Of a stretch of 64,000 nt of DNA, positions 1 through 8,267 are shown one piece after another. The position numbers and the translations under genes were made by a program. Every line of letters begins with the position of its first letter. Position 1 is the stretch's first letter. The notes below the pieces were generated by a model. It searched no databases. It was given only the letters and a program-made list of their open reading frames with translations, and was not told where the DNA came from. Source of the DNA: Streptomyces sp. V3I7 (GTDB taxonomy: Bacteria > Actinomycetota > Actinomycetes > Streptomycetales > Streptomycetaceae); the NCBI RefSeq assembly GCF_030817495.1, contig NZ_JAUSZK010000001.1, positions 3,265,001 through 3,329,000 on the forward strand, written 5' to 3'.

Positions 1-1
1 C

Positions 2-271
2 CCGGCCCCGGAGGACGACGGCGGCGAGGGTTCGCTCGCGGACCGGCTGGGATACGAGGACACCGCCCTGGAGGGGGTGGAGTACCGCGAGTCGCTCAAG
101 CCGCTGCTGGCCAAACTCCCGCCCCGCGAGCGGCGGATCATCATGCTGCGCTTCTTCGCCAACATGACCCAGTCCCAGATCGGCGAGGAGGTCGGCATCT
201 CGCAGATGCACGTCTCCCGGCTGCTGACCCGCACCCTGGCGCAGCTGCGCGAAGGCCTCATCTCCGACTGA
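2..271 (+). CDS. SigF/SigN-type RNA polymerase sigma factor, C-terminal part (5' end outside window)
   Basis: The reading frame is open from base 2 to the TGA at 269-271, so the gene enters from the left. The visible 89 residues hold sigma region 4: a stretch with [13 protein letters not shown] followed by the helix-turn-helix [20 protein letters not shown], which recognises the -35 element. This wording is typical of the SigB/SigF/SigG family of Streptomyces stress and sporulation sigma factors. In S. coelicolor two adjacent genes, sigF and sigN, lie beside a MarR/exporter pair like the one following here, and the fragment cannot tell them apart. Inference: a developmental sigma factor. The family is sure, the paralogue is not. 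Confidence 0.85.
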   Translation, partial: PAPEDDGGEGSLADRLGYEDTALEGVEYRESLKPLLAKLPPRERRIIMLRFFANMTQSQIGEEVGISQMHVSRLLTRTLAQLREGLISD

Positions 272-398
272 GGACCGGCCCGGGTCGGCGCGGAACTCCC
301 GTACACGGACGGTCAGTCCGCGTACGGGCAGCGGTAAGGGCAGTACCGCTCGTACGAACAGCGGTACTGCTCACGACAGTTGGTAACCGCTCCTGCGC

Positions 399-602
399 CT
401 ACTTGAACGCCAGCCACGCCACGGCCGCCACGACCACGAGGGCCACGACGACACCGACGATCAGGCCGATGCGAGGGCCGCCACCCGTGGAGGCGGCGGG
501 CTGCTGCTGCCGGGTCTGCGGTGCGTCGTCGACGAAGGCGCGGAACATCTGGGTACTGCCGGCGGGGTCGTAGTTGCCCTGCGGGCCCTGGGTGTTAGCC
601 AT
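399..602 (-). CDS. Small single-pass membrane protein, unknown function
   Basis: A 67-residue protein begins at the ATG read from 602 (MANTQGPQGN). The first 45 residues are polar and Gln/Pro/Thr rich. One hydrophobic segment (about residues 46-64, GLIVGVVVALVVVAAVAWLA) runs almost to the C-terminus, so the protein is probably tail-anchored with its N-terminus in the cytoplasm. It faces the sigma factor convergently. No catalytic motif is visible and I do not recognise a named family. The short length, compact start and good codon bias support a real gene rather than a shadow frame, even though a longer upstream extension is open. Confidence 0.6.
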   Translation of the reverse strand: MANTQGPQGNYDPAGSTQMFRAFVDDAPQTRQQQPAASTGGGPRIGLIVGVVVALVVVAAVAWLAFK

Positions 603-783
603 GGCCCGAGACACTAGCGAAACCGGGTCGCGCTCCCCAACTGGGGGCGCCGTAGCGGGGATAGCCTCGCGCGTTCCCCGCACGCTTCGCACAGATCCTG
701 TGCACATACCCCCACGATCCCGCGCGCTCGGCCCCCGCCCGCCCGCTTCACCCACCTCACCTGCGCGTTTACATTCGCAATAC

Positions 784-865
784 TTGCCTTTGCCAAGTTT
801 TTATACCGCCCCGCCTCTACTTATTTGCCTGTAGCAACCAACAGGAATACGGTTGCCTCAAGCAA
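784..865 (+). promoter_or_regulatory. Promoter of the MarR/exporter operon with repeated TTGC-N5-GCAA operator motif
   Basis: A -35 TTGCCT (825-830), a 17-bp spacer and a -10 TACGGT (848-853) lie upstream of the MarR start. Two near-identical palindromes, TTGCCTGTAGCAA (825-837) and TTGCCTCAAGCAA (853-865), cover the -35 and the region just after the -10. A weaker copy, TTGCCTTTGCCAA, lies at 784-796. Palindromes placed on both promoter elements are the usual layout for MarR autoregulation. Binding is an inference. Confidence 0.55.
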
Positions 866-882
866 CGAATACGGGAGGTGTG

Positions 883-1416
883 ATGGCAGAGCAGGCGCAG
901 TTCACGGAACTGGCGCGGCAGCTCAGCGCCATCGGGGCCGTGAAGCGGGACCTGGGGCGGATCCTGCCCCACGACTGTCCCGGCGGGTCCGCCGCCGTGC
1001 TGACCCTGCTCGGGCGCCACGGCGACATGCGCATGAGCAAGCTCGCCGAGCTGCTCGCCGTCGACATGTCCGTCACCAGCCGGCACGTCACGCACGTCGC
1101 CGAGCGGGGCTGGATCGAGCGGTCCCCCGACCCGGCGGACAAGCGCTCGCGCATCCTGCGCCTCACCCCCGCCGGCACCGCCATGCTCGACGAGCTGTCC
1201 CGCCGCACGGCCGACCTGCTGGCCGAGCGGCTGAGCGACTGGACGGACGACGAGATCGGCCGGCTGACCGGGCTCCTGACCCGGCTGCGGGAGAGCTTCG
1301 GCGACTGCCGCTCCGGCCACGCCCGGATCCCGGCGCCCGCCGCGGACCCGGCCCCCGCCGCCCCCACTCCCGTACTCGGGACAACGACCACTCGTACCCC
1401 CGCGACCCCCGCATGA
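883..1416 (+). CDS. MarR-family transcriptional regulator
   Basis: This 177-residue regulator starts at ATG 883 behind GGGAGG. Residues about 25-140 form the winged helix: the core KLAELLAVDMSVTSRHVTHVAERGWIERSPDPADKRSRILRL contains the recognition helix and the wing with the conserved DxRxxR-type sequence (DPADKRSR). MarR proteins bind palindromes as dimers and usually release DNA on binding small phenolic or drug ligands. The last 35 residues are a Pro/Thr-rich tail. The stop codon overlaps a possible ATG of the next gene (ATGA at 1413-1416), so regulator and exporter are one operon. It probably represses that operon through the repeated motif upstream. Confidence 0.9.
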   Translation: MAEQAQFTELARQLSAIGAVKRDLGRILPHDCPGGSAAVLTLLGRHGDMRMSKLAELLAVDMSVTSRHVTHVAERGWIERSPDPADKRSRILRLTPAGTAMLDELSRRTADLLAERLSDWTDDEIGRLTGLLTRLRESFGDCRSGHARIPAPAADPAPAAPTPVLGTTTTRTPATPA

Positions 1417-1439
1417 GCGCGGAGAAGAAAAGGAAGTCC

Positions 1440-4013
1440 ATGGCAACGACCACACCAACCGGTGTGCGGGCCCACGCCAGACACGGGGGAGGCTCCGGTC
1501 CCGCCCCCATGACGCACCGGCAGATCATGGAGGCGATATCCGGGCTGCTGCTCGGCATGTTCGTCGCGATCCTGTCCGGCACGATCGTCTCCAACGCCCT
1601 GCCGCAGATCATCGGGGACCTCGGCGGCGGCCAGTCGGCCTACACCTGGGTGGTCAGCTCCGCCCTGCTGTCGATGACCGCCACGACCCCGCTGTGGGGC
1701 AAGCTCGCCGACCTGTACAGCAAGAAGGCCCTGGTCCAGATCGCCCTGGTGGTCTACGTCCTGGGCTCGGCGGCCGCCGGTCTGGCGCAGAACCCCGGCA
1801 TGCTGATCGCCTGCCGCGTGGTCCAGGGCATCGGCGTCGGCGGCCTGTCCGCCCTGGCGCAGATCGTCATGGCGGCGATGATCTCCCCGCGTGAGCGCGG
1901 CCGTTACTCCGGCTACCTCGGCGCCACGTGGGCCGTGGCCACCGTCGGCGGCCCGCTGCTCGGCGGCGTCATCACCGACACCTCCTGGCTCGGCTGGCGC
2001 TGGTGCTTCTACGTCGGCGTGCCCTTCGCGATCATCGCGCTGATCGTGCTGCAGAAGACCCTGCACCTGCCCGTCGCGAAGCGGAACGTGAAGGTCGACT
2101 GGGGCGGCGCCTTCTTCATCTCGGCGGCCGCGTCGCTGCTGATGATCTGGGTGACCTTCGCCGGTGACAAGTACGACTGGGTGTCGTGGCAGACGTACGC
2201 CATGGTCGGCGGCGCCGTCGTCCTGACCCTGCTGTTCATCCTGGTCGAGTCGAAGGCCAGCGACCCGATCATGCCGCTGCGCCTGTTCCGCAACCGCACG
2301 ATCACGCTCGCCTCGCTCGCCTCGCTGTTCGTCGGCGTCGCGATGTTCAGCGGCACGGTGTTCTTCAGCCAGTACTTCCAGCTGGCGCGCGACGAGTCCC
2401 CGACGATGTCCGGCGTCCTGACCATCCCGATGATCGGCGGTCTGTTCGTCTCCTCCACCGTCTCCGGTCAGCTCATCACCCGTACCGGACGCTGGAAGGC
2501 GTGGCTGGTCGGCGGCGGTGTGCTGGCGGCGGCCGGACTGGGCCTGCTCGGCACGCTCCGGTACGACACGGCCTACTGGAAGATGGCCGTCTTCATGGCG
2601 CTGCTGGGCCTCGGCATCGGCATGATGATGCAGAACCTGGTGCTGTGCACGCAGAACCAGGTGGCGCCGGGCGACCTCGGCTCGGCCAGCTCCACGGTCA
2701 CGTTCTTCCGCTCGCTCGGCGGTGCGGTCGGCGTCTCCGCGCTGGGTGCGGTGATGTCCCACAAGATCACCGACTACGTCAGGGACGGCCTGGCCGGGCT
2801 CAGCCCGAAGTACGCCGCCGCGATGGCCGGTTCGCACTCCTCCGGCGACAAGATCCCGGACATGGACCAGCTGCCCGCGCCGCTGCGCACCGTCATGGAG
2901 AGCGCGTACGGCCATGGCATCGGCGACGTGTTCCTGATCGCCGGCTGCCTGGCGGCCCTCGCGTTCCTGATCACGCTGTTCATCAAGGAGGTCCCGCTGC
3001 GGACCAAGGGCGCGCTGGCGCAGGCCGCCGCCGACTCCGCCGGGGCGGAGGCCGCGACCGCGGCCGCGGCCGACGCGACGGTGTCCGCACCGGCCCGGGA
3101 GGACGGGACGATGCCCGAGGAGAAGGTCCCGAGCTGGGCGCAGACCGAGGTGAGCCCCGAGGACGGCACCCAGGCAGCCGAGGTAGCCGGGGTGGCCGAG
3201 TCGACCGCCGTCGCCACCGCGGCCGCCGGTGAGCCGGCCGCGTCGTCCGGCGGCGGCATCCCGGTGCACGGCTTCGTCCGCGGCGCCGAGAGCGCCCCCC
3301 TCGCGCAGGCCGCGGTCACCCTGATCTCGCTCTCCGGCCGCCAACTGGGCCGCGCGGTCGCCCACGCCGACGGCGCCTACGCGCTGGACGCGCCGAGCGC
3401 GGGGACGTACGTCCTGATCGCCTCCGCCGACGGCTTCCAGCCGCAGGCCGCCACGCTCGTGGTGAACGGCGAGCCGGTGCCGTACGACATCCTCCTCAGC
3501 GGCACCAGCGGGCTCAGCGGTGTCGTCCGCGCCACCGCGGACGCCCAGCCGGTGCCGGGCGCGATGGTGATCGTCACCGACGTGCGCGGTGAACTGCTGG
3601 CCACCGGATCCACCAGCGAGCAGGGCGAGTTCGGCTTCGCCGAGCTGGTGCCCGGCGCGGTGACCGTCGCGGTGAACGCGGCCGGGTTCCGGCCGCGCGC
3701 CCTGCCGGTCGAGATCGGCGCCACCGGCGTCACCCGGATCGAGGTCGGCCTCGACTCCGGCGCCCGGCTCCAGGGTGTCGTGCGGGCTCCGCACGGCCCG
3801 CTGGCCGACGCCCGCGTGACCCTCGTGGACGCGGCGGGCAACGTGGTCGGCTCGGCCACCACCGGGACGGACGGGGCGTACGCCTTCGCCGACCTGGACG
3901 GCGGCGAGTACACCGTCATCGCGACGGGCTACCCGCCGGTGGCGACAGCCCTCACGGTCGCCGGCACCGGAGTCGACGGCCACGACATCGAACTCGCCCA
4001 CCCCGGCGAGTAG
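1440..4013 (+). CDS. DHA2-family (EmrB/QacA) exporter fused to three C-terminal carboxypeptidase-regulatory-like beta-sandwich repeats
   Basis: From ATG 1440 (AAGGAAG four bases upstream) this is 857 residues; ATG 1413, overlapping the MarR stop, is the alternative. Residues about 30-520 make a 14-helix proton-driven major facilitator with motif A (GKLADLYSKK) and motif C (GATWAVATVGGPLLGG). An Ala/Glu-rich linker (about 525-605) leads to three repeats of about 80 residues starting near 608, 692 and 777. Each begins with a V(H/S/Q)G(F/V)VR-like strand and contains a G.Y.(F/L) turn, as in carboxypeptidase regulatory-like/CnaB-like domains. Ordinary EmrB proteins are about 500 residues and lack this tail. 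In a 14-helix topology the tail would be cytoplasmic. The substrate is unknown; the downstream YceI gene carries the same module. Confidence 0.85.
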   Translation: MATTTPTGVRAHARHGGGSGPAPMTHRQIMEAISGLLLGMFVAILSGTIVSNALPQIIGDLGGGQSAYTWVVSSALLSMTATTPLWGKLADLYSKKALVQIALVVYVLGSAAAGLAQNPGMLIACRVVQGIGVGGLSALAQIVMAAMISPRERGRYSGYLGATWAVATVGGPLLGGVITDTSWLGWRWCFYVGVPFAIIALIVLQKTLHLPVAKRNVKVDWGGAFFISAAASLLMIWVTFAGDKYDWVSWQTYAMVGGAVVLTLLFILVESKASDPIMPLRLFRNRTITLASLASLFVGVAMFSGTVFFSQYFQLARDESPTMSGVLTIPMIGGLFVSSTVSGQLITRTGRWKAWLVGGGVLAAAGLGLLGTLRYDTAYWKMAVFMALLGLGIGMMMQNLVLCTQNQVAPGDLGSASSTVTFFRSLGGAVGVSALGAVMSHKITDYVRDGLAGLSPKYAAAMAGSHSSGDKIPDMDQLPAPLRTVMESAYGHGIGDVFLIAGCLAALAFLITLFIKEVPLRTKGALAQAAADSAGAEAATAAAADATVSAPAREDGTMPEEKVPSWAQTEVSPEDGTQAAEVAGVAESTAVATAAAGEPAASSGGGIPVHGFVRGAESAPLAQAAVTLISLSGRQLGRAVAHADGAYALDAPSAGTYVLIASADGFQPQAATLVVNGEPVPYDILLSGTSGLSGVVRATADAQPVPGAMVIVTDVRGELLATGSTSEQGEFGFAELVPGAVTVAVNAAGFRPRALPVEIGATGVTRIEVGLDSGARLQGVVRAPHGPLADARVTLVDAAGNVVGSATTGTDGAYAFADLDGGEYTVIATGYPPVATALTVAGTGVDGHDIELAHPGE

Positions 4014-4118
4014 TTGGACCCCGGCCCGTGGCGGGCCGCGCGCTATGAGCGGCGGCGCGCGTGCCACGGGCCGGTTCTTCATGACCGGTTCGCAAGGCTT
4101 TGCAGGGAGAAAAACGGG

Positions 4119-4949
4119 ATGGGCGGCATGGGACTGACCGCGAGGATCCGCACCCGCGACGGCTGGGCCGTCTCGCACGCGGTCGTCACCGTCACCGACA
4201 TGACGGGCACGCAGGTGCTGCGCGCGGAGGCGGACGCGGACGGGACCGTGCACAACACGACGGCGCTGGCGCCGGGGGCGTACACCGTCATCGTCACGGC
4301 CGTCGGCTACGCACCCGCGGCCGCCAGCGCGATCGTCACCGCCAGCGGGCGGGCCGACGTCGGCACGATGACCCTGGCCCGGCGGGGCGGCACCGAACTG
4401 CCCCCGCCCGGCCCCTGGACGATCGACCCGGCGCACTCCGCGGTCGGCGCCACGGCCCAGCACCTGGGCATCTCCAGCGTGCACGGCCGGTTCACCGACT
4501 TCACGGGCACCATCGAGATCGCCCCCGACGACATCGCCAAGTCCCGGGTCGAGGCGGTCATCCGCGCCGCCTCCATCGACACCGGCAACGGCATGCGCGA
4601 CACCCACCTGCGCTCCGCCGACTTCCTGGACGTCGAGCGGCACCCCGAGATCACCTACCGCTCGACCGGTCTGACGGCGGCCGGGCCGGACCGCTGGACG
4701 GTGCACGGCGAGCTGTCGCTGCACGGTGTCGTACGCCCGGTGGACCTCGACCTGTCCTACCTCGGCACCGGAGCCGACCCATGGGGTGGCACCCGCGCGG
4801 CCTTCCGCGCGACGACGCAGCTGCACCGCGAGGACTTCGCCATCACCTACAACCAGATCGTCCAGGCGGGCATCGCCGCCATCAGCACGACGCTGAAGGT
4901 CGAGCTGGACGTGCAGGCGGTCCAGGGCGACGCGCTGCCGCAGGCGTAG
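4119..4949 (+). CDS. YceI-family lipid-binding protein with N-terminal carboxypeptidase-regulatory-like module
   Basis: The 276-residue product starts at ATG 4119, nine bases after AGGGAGA. Residues about 1-90 repeat the beta-sandwich module of the exporter upstream (ARIRTRDGWAVSHAVVTVTD ... GAYTVIVTAVGYAP). Residues about 98-276 are a YceI domain: a lipocalin-like barrel beginning GPWTIDPAHSAVGATAQHLG with the family's THLRSADFLD(V)ERHPEITYRS block. YceI proteins are known to bind long isoprenoid or amphiphilic chains. No signal peptide is present, unlike the periplasmic E. coli YceI, so the protein should be cytosolic. The shared module and adjacency suggest it works with the exporter, perhaps presenting a lipid-like substrate. 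That role is inference. Confidence 0.85.
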   Translation: MGGMGLTARIRTRDGWAVSHAVVTVTDMTGTQVLRAEADADGTVHNTTALAPGAYTVIVTAVGYAPAAASAIVTASGRADVGTMTLARRGGTELPPPGPWTIDPAHSAVGATAQHLGISSVHGRFTDFTGTIEIAPDDIAKSRVEAVIRAASIDTGNGMRDTHLRSADFLDVERHPEITYRSTGLTAAGPDRWTVHGELSLHGVVRPVDLDLSYLGTGADPWGGTRAAFRATTQLHREDFAITYNQIVQAGIAAISTTLKVELDVQAVQGDALPQA

Positions 4950-4980
4950 CCGACGCGGCGGCCGCCCCTAAGCTGCCCGC

Positions 4981-5451
4981 ATGGCACCGAACATCGCGAC
5001 GAACACCGACGTCTCCCTCGACGAGCTGCTGGACTTCGTACGACCCCGGCACCGCGCCGTCCTGCTGACCCGGCGCGGCGACGGCGGCCCCCAGGGCTCG
5101 CCGCTGACCTGCGGGGTCGACGACTCGGGCCGGATCGTGGTCTCCACGTACCCGGAGCGCGCGAAGACGCGCAACGCCAAGCGAGACGAGCGGGTCAGCC
5201 TGATCGTGCTCAGCGACGACTGGAACGGGCCGTGGGTCCAGATCGACGGCACGGCGGAGGTCCTCGACACCCCGGACTCCGTCGAGCCGCTCGTCGAGTA
5301 CTACCGGAACATCGCCGGGGAGCACCCGGACTGGGACGAGTACCGGGAGGCGATGCGCCGTCAGGGCAAGTCGATCATCCGGATCACACCCGAGCGCTGG
5401 GGACCGGTGGCAACCGGCGGCTTCCCCGCGCGGCTCGCGGGCGGCGAGTAG
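4981..5451 (+). CDS. PPOX-class (pyridoxamine 5'-phosphate oxidase-like) FMN/F420-type enzyme
   Basis: A 156-residue split-barrel protein starts at ATG 4981. It has the typical opening of actinobacterial PPOX proteins (LDELLDFVRPRHRAVLLTRRGDGGPQGSPL), then RIVVSTYPERAKTRNAKRDERVSLIVL, the phosphate-binding strand-loop. The end ITPERWGPVATGGF resembles the F420-dependent subfamily (TIGR03618-like, from memory). Such enzymes use reduced flavin or F420 to reduce small substrates; the substrate cannot be told from sequence. It is 31 bp downstream of the YceI gene on the same strand and may be co-transcribed. The 26-bp minisatellite begins 130 bp after its stop. Confidence 0.8.
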   Translation: MAPNIATNTDVSLDELLDFVRPRHRAVLLTRRGDGGPQGSPLTCGVDDSGRIVVSTYPERAKTRNAKRDERVSLIVLSDDWNGPWVQIDGTAEVLDTPDSVEPLVEYYRNIAGEHPDWDEYREAMRRQGKSIIRITPERWGPVATGGFPARLAGGE

Positions 5452-5580
5452 CGGCGGGCCGGCGCGGGCGCGGCCGGGCCGAGTAGCGGCGAGCTGGCGC
5501 GGGCGGGGAGTAGGCGCGGGCCGACGCGGACGACGAGAAGCCGCGGGCCCGGCGAGGACGCGAGTAGCCACGCTCCGATG

Positions 5581-5876
5581 GGGCGACGGGCATCCGCCGT
5601 CCGGTGGGGCGGCGGGCATCCGCGGTCCGGCGGGGCGGCGGGCATCCGCGGTCCGGCGGGCGACGGGCATCCGCCGTCCGGTAGGGCGGCGGGTAACCGC
5701 GGCCCGGGCGGGCGACGGGTATCCGCCGTCCGGCGGGGCGACGGGCATCCGCCGTCCGGGCGGGGCGACGGGCATCCGCGGCCCGGGCGGGCGACGGGCA
5801 TCCGCCGTCCGGTGGGGCGGCGGGCATCCGCCGTCCGGTGGGGCGGCGGGTATCCGCGGTCCGGTGGGGGCCGGCT
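5581..5876. repeat. Minisatellite: eleven tandem copies of a 26-bp GC-rich unit
   Basis: The element CATCCG (or TATCCG/TAACCG) recurs at 5591, 5617, 5643, 5668, 5694, 5720, 5746, 5773, 5799, 5825 and 5851, giving eleven units of 25-27 bp. A typical unit reads GGGCGGCGGGCATCCGCGGT plus CCGG. Each boundary holds CCGCC ... GGCGG, so transcripts from either strand would form a chain of short hairpins. The array lies between two convergent genes (PPOX and TetR). Because 26 is not a multiple of three, long open frames on both strands here are artefacts of the repeat. Confidence 0.9.
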
Positions 5877-5890
5877 CGGGTCCGGCCGGG

Positions 5891-6649
5891 TCAGCCGCGT
5901 TCGACCATCGACTCGATCCCGGACACCAGCAGGTCCAGGGCGAAGGTGAAGTCCCGCTCCAGCATCTCCTCGACCGTGTCGCCGCCGCGCGCCGCCATGA
6001 TGTCGGCGGACTCCTGGACGACGTCGGCGGCGCCCGGCGCCTCGGACACCGCGCTCATGGCCGTACGCACGTACTCGTCCGCGCTCATGCCGGTCGCGTC
6101 GACGCGGGCGGCGAAGTGGCCCTCGATCGTGCCGAATCCGTACACGAACTGGAAGACGGCGGAGATGGCGCCCGTGATGCCGCGCGCGGGCAGCCCCGTG
6201 CGGCGGACGACCTGCTGCACGCGGCGCGAGAACGCGAGCGCGTGGGGGCCGATGTTGAGGAAGCGCCCGGCGAGCGGCGACAGCCAGGGGTGGCGCACCA
6301 GCAGGAGGCGGTACTCCCGGGCGAGCGTGCGCAGTTGGTCGCGCCAGTCCTCGTCCGCGGCCTCCGTGTCGGGCAGCCGCAGCTCGCCGAAGGCGGCGTC
6401 CAGGGCGAGTTCGAGCAGCTCGTCCTTGGTGTCGACGTACCAGTACACGGACATCGCGGTCACGTTCAGCTCGGTGGCGAGCCGCCGCATCGAGAACTTC
6501 TCCAGCCCATCGGCGTCGAGCAGACGCACGGTGGCCTCGGTGATCCGGTCGCGGTCCAGCCCCGAGGGCTGGCCGCCGCGCGCGCCGCGCCGCTCCTTGC
6601 CCTCCAGCCAGACGCTGCTGCGCGCCGACCGTCCGGCGTCCTTCCCCAT
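5891..6649 (-). CDS. TetR-family repressor
   Basis: The 252-residue regulator starts at the ATG read from 6649, preceded on its strand by GGGAGAAGGG. Residues about 30-78 are the TetR helix-turn-helix (DRITEATVRLLDADGLEKFSMRRLATELNVTAMSVYWYVDTKDELLELA). The C-terminal part resembles the TetR_C_1-type ligand-binding domain of drug-responsive members. A long charged N-terminal arm with KERRGARGG precedes the helix-turn-helix. The gene follows the exporter by 23 bp on the same strand and so is the second gene of an exporter-repressor operon. Two near-palindromic sites at the operon promoter (8079-8112) are likely its operators. Confidence 0.88.
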   Translation of the reverse strand: MGKDAGRSARSSVWLEGKERRGARGGQPSGLDRDRITEATVRLLDADGLEKFSMRRLATELNVTAMSVYWYVDTKDELLELALDAAFGELRLPDTEAADEDWRDQLRTLAREYRLLLVRHPWLSPLAGRFLNIGPHALAFSRRVQQVVRRTGLPARGITGAISAVFQFVYGFGTIEGHFAARVDATGMSADEYVRTAMSAVSEAPGAADVVQESADIMAARGGDTVEEMLERDFTFALDLLVSGIESMVERG

Positions 6650-6672
6650 CGGCGCACCCTTCTCCCGTGACG

Positions 6673-8085
6673 TCACGATGCTAGGGCCCTGTCGGCGGTG
6701 GCCTTCTCCGCCCGGCGCAGCAGGCCTCCCGCCGCGATGCCGCCGAGCAGCACGGCCACCGCTCCCACCAACTGCCCCGCTTCCAGCCCGGCAACCAGGC
6801 CCCCGGAGGAGACCCGGGAGCTGAGGACCGCGCCGAGCACCGCCACGCCGAGTCCGTTGCCGAACTCCGCGAGCGTGCCGTTGATCCCGGCTCCGGCCCC
6901 GGCCTTCTCCGGCGGGATCGCACTCATGATGGCGTGCGCCATGGCCGGGTTGGCCAGCGCGCAGCCGCCGCCGATCAGCAGCAGCCCGAGCAGCGTCCCG
7001 GCGTAGCCGCCGGTGGCCACGGTGGCGATCGACACCAGTCCGGCCGCCATCAGCACCATGCCCAGCAGGATCGACGCGGGCGTGCCGAGCCTCGCCGACC
7101 ACTTCGTGGACAGCCCCGAGAAGTTGAGCGCGACGACGGACAGGGCGAGCGGCGCGATGCGCAGACCGGCCTCCAGGGGGCCGTATCCGAGCACGAGCTG
7201 GAGGTGCTGGGTGAGCAGGAACAGCGCTCCGCCCATGCCGAAGGTGATCAGCACCGCTCCGGCCACCGCGCCGGTGAACCGGCGGTCGCGGAAGAAGTGC
7301 GGGTCGAGCATGGGGTGGGCAATGCGGCTCTCCCAGCGGGCGAGCAGCGCGAGGACGCACAGCGCGACGAGCGCGCTCACCAGGACGCGGGGGGAGGTCC
7401 AGCCGGCCGACGGACCGGAGATGACCGCGAAGACCAGGGCGGTCATGCCGACGGTGGAGAGCAGGGCGCCGAGCAGGTCGGGGCGGCTGCCCTGCGGGTT
7501 CTTCGACTCCGGGACGAGGGCCACGACCGCGGCGAGGCCGAGCGCCGCGACCGGCAGGTTGATAAGGAAGATCGCGCCCCACCAGAAGTGGTTCAGCACG
7601 AAGCCGCCGATCAGCGGGCCGATCGCGAACCCGAGCGCGTTGACGGCGCTCCAGATGCCGATCGCCCTGGGGTGCTCGTCGGGGCTGAAGATCTGCATCA
7701 CCACGGCCAGGGTGGTGGTCAGCAGCAGCGCGCCGCCGACGCCCATGCCGGCGCGCGCGGCGATCAACTGGGCGGTGGAGTCGGCGAGTCCGGCCGTCAG
7801 CGAGCCCGCGCCGAACAGGATCAGGCCCGCGATCAGCATCTTCTTGCGGCCGTAGCGGTCGGCCGCGCTGCCCGCGGTGAGCAGCAGGCCGGACTGCACC
7901 AGGGAGTACGCGTTGATCATCCACTGGATGTCCGAGGTGGCCGCGTGCAGCTCGCGGGTGAGCGAGGGGATGGCCACGTTGAGGACGGTGTTGTCCAGCA
8001 GCACGGTGAGCTGGGCGAGGCAGATGACGCCGAGGATCAGCCAGCGCTGGGGGTGGTGGCCTGGAGAAGCGGGCATGCTGTACAC
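6673..8085 (-). CDS. DHA2-family drug exporter (14-helix MFS)
   Basis: This 470-residue transporter carries the family's first-helix signature LTVLLDNTVLNVAIPSLTREL, motif A (GSAADRYGRKKML) and motif C (GFAIGPLIGGFVLNHFWWGAIFLINLP). Length and helix number fit EmrB/LfrA-like proton antiporters. A GTG at 8085 lies ten bases after AGGAG and is taken as the start; ATG 8076 is possible. Both candidates lie inside or beside an operator half, so repressor binding would block the transcript's first bases. The gene is transcribed ahead of the TetR repressor gene. The substrate is unknown; pairing with TetR points to a xenobiotic or an endogenous antibiotic. Confidence 0.88.
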   Translation of the reverse strand: MYSMPASPGHHPQRWLILGVICLAQLTVLLDNTVLNVAIPSLTRELHAATSDIQWMINAYSLVQSGLLLTAGSAADRYGRKKMLIAGLILFGAGSLTAGLADSTAQLIAARAGMGVGGALLLTTTLAVVMQIFSPDEHPRAIGIWSAVNALGFAIGPLIGGFVLNHFWWGAIFLINLPVAALGLAAVVALVPESKNPQGSRPDLLGALLSTVGMTALVFAVISGPSAGWTSPRVLVSALVALCVLALLARWESRIAHPMLDPHFFRDRRFTGAVAGAVLITFGMGGALFLLTQHLQLVLGYGPLEAGLRIAPLALSVVALNFSGLSTKWSARLGTPASILLGMVLMAAGLVSIATVATGGYAGTLLGLLLIGGGCALANPAMAHAIMSAIPPEKAGAGAGINGTLAEFGNGLGVAVLGAVLSSRVSSGGLVAGLEAGQLVGAVAVLLGGIAAGGLLRRAEKATADRALAS

Positions 8086-8112
8086 CGTATAGCGACTCCT
8101 GTACGGCGTACA
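8079..8112 (-). promoter_or_regulatory. Twin operator for the exporter-TetR operon
   Basis: Two 13-bp near-palindromes, TGTACACCGTATA (8079-8091) and TGTACGGCGTACA (8100-8112), have centres 21 bp apart, two helical turns. Together they also form an 11-bp inverted repeat (TGTACACCGTA and TACGGCGTACA). They cover the exporter's ribosome-binding site and start codon. This is the expected place for autoregulation by the adjacent TetR. The pairing is inferred, not tested. Confidence 0.6.
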
Positions 8113-8129
8113 GCGCGCTTCCGTGGAAC

Positions 8130-8148
8130 GGCCGGCGGGTGGCCGGCC
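8130..8148 (-). terminator. Short hairpin after the orphan response regulator
   Basis: GGCCGGC (8130-8136), a 5-base loop and GCCGGCC (8142-8148) form a perfect 7-bp stem downstream of the response-regulator stop. There is no T-tract, which is common in this genus. It is a weak candidate terminator. Confidence 0.35.
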
Positions 8149-8267
8149 GGCCGCGCGCAGCTCCGCAGGGCGGACGCGAGGACGAGCCGCGCGTCCGCAG
8201 CGTGCGCCGCCGTTCCGCCTGCCATGCCCGCCACGCTAGGCGTCCACCGGCGTCCGTGGGCGTCCGC

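Noticed and set aside
858..4826. A 1322-residue open frame antisense to the MarR, exporter and YceI genes
   Set aside because: Very high GC removes stop codons from antisense frames. Composition is Arg/Gly/Ala/Asp repeats without family motifs, while the plus strand carries clear domains.
5581..5876. CRISPR array
   Set aside because: The units are contiguous with no unique spacers, and no cas genes lie in the window.
5361..5949. Several open frames on both strands across the 26-bp array
   Set aside because: They are the same repeat read in different frames; 26 is not a multiple of three and no domain is visible.
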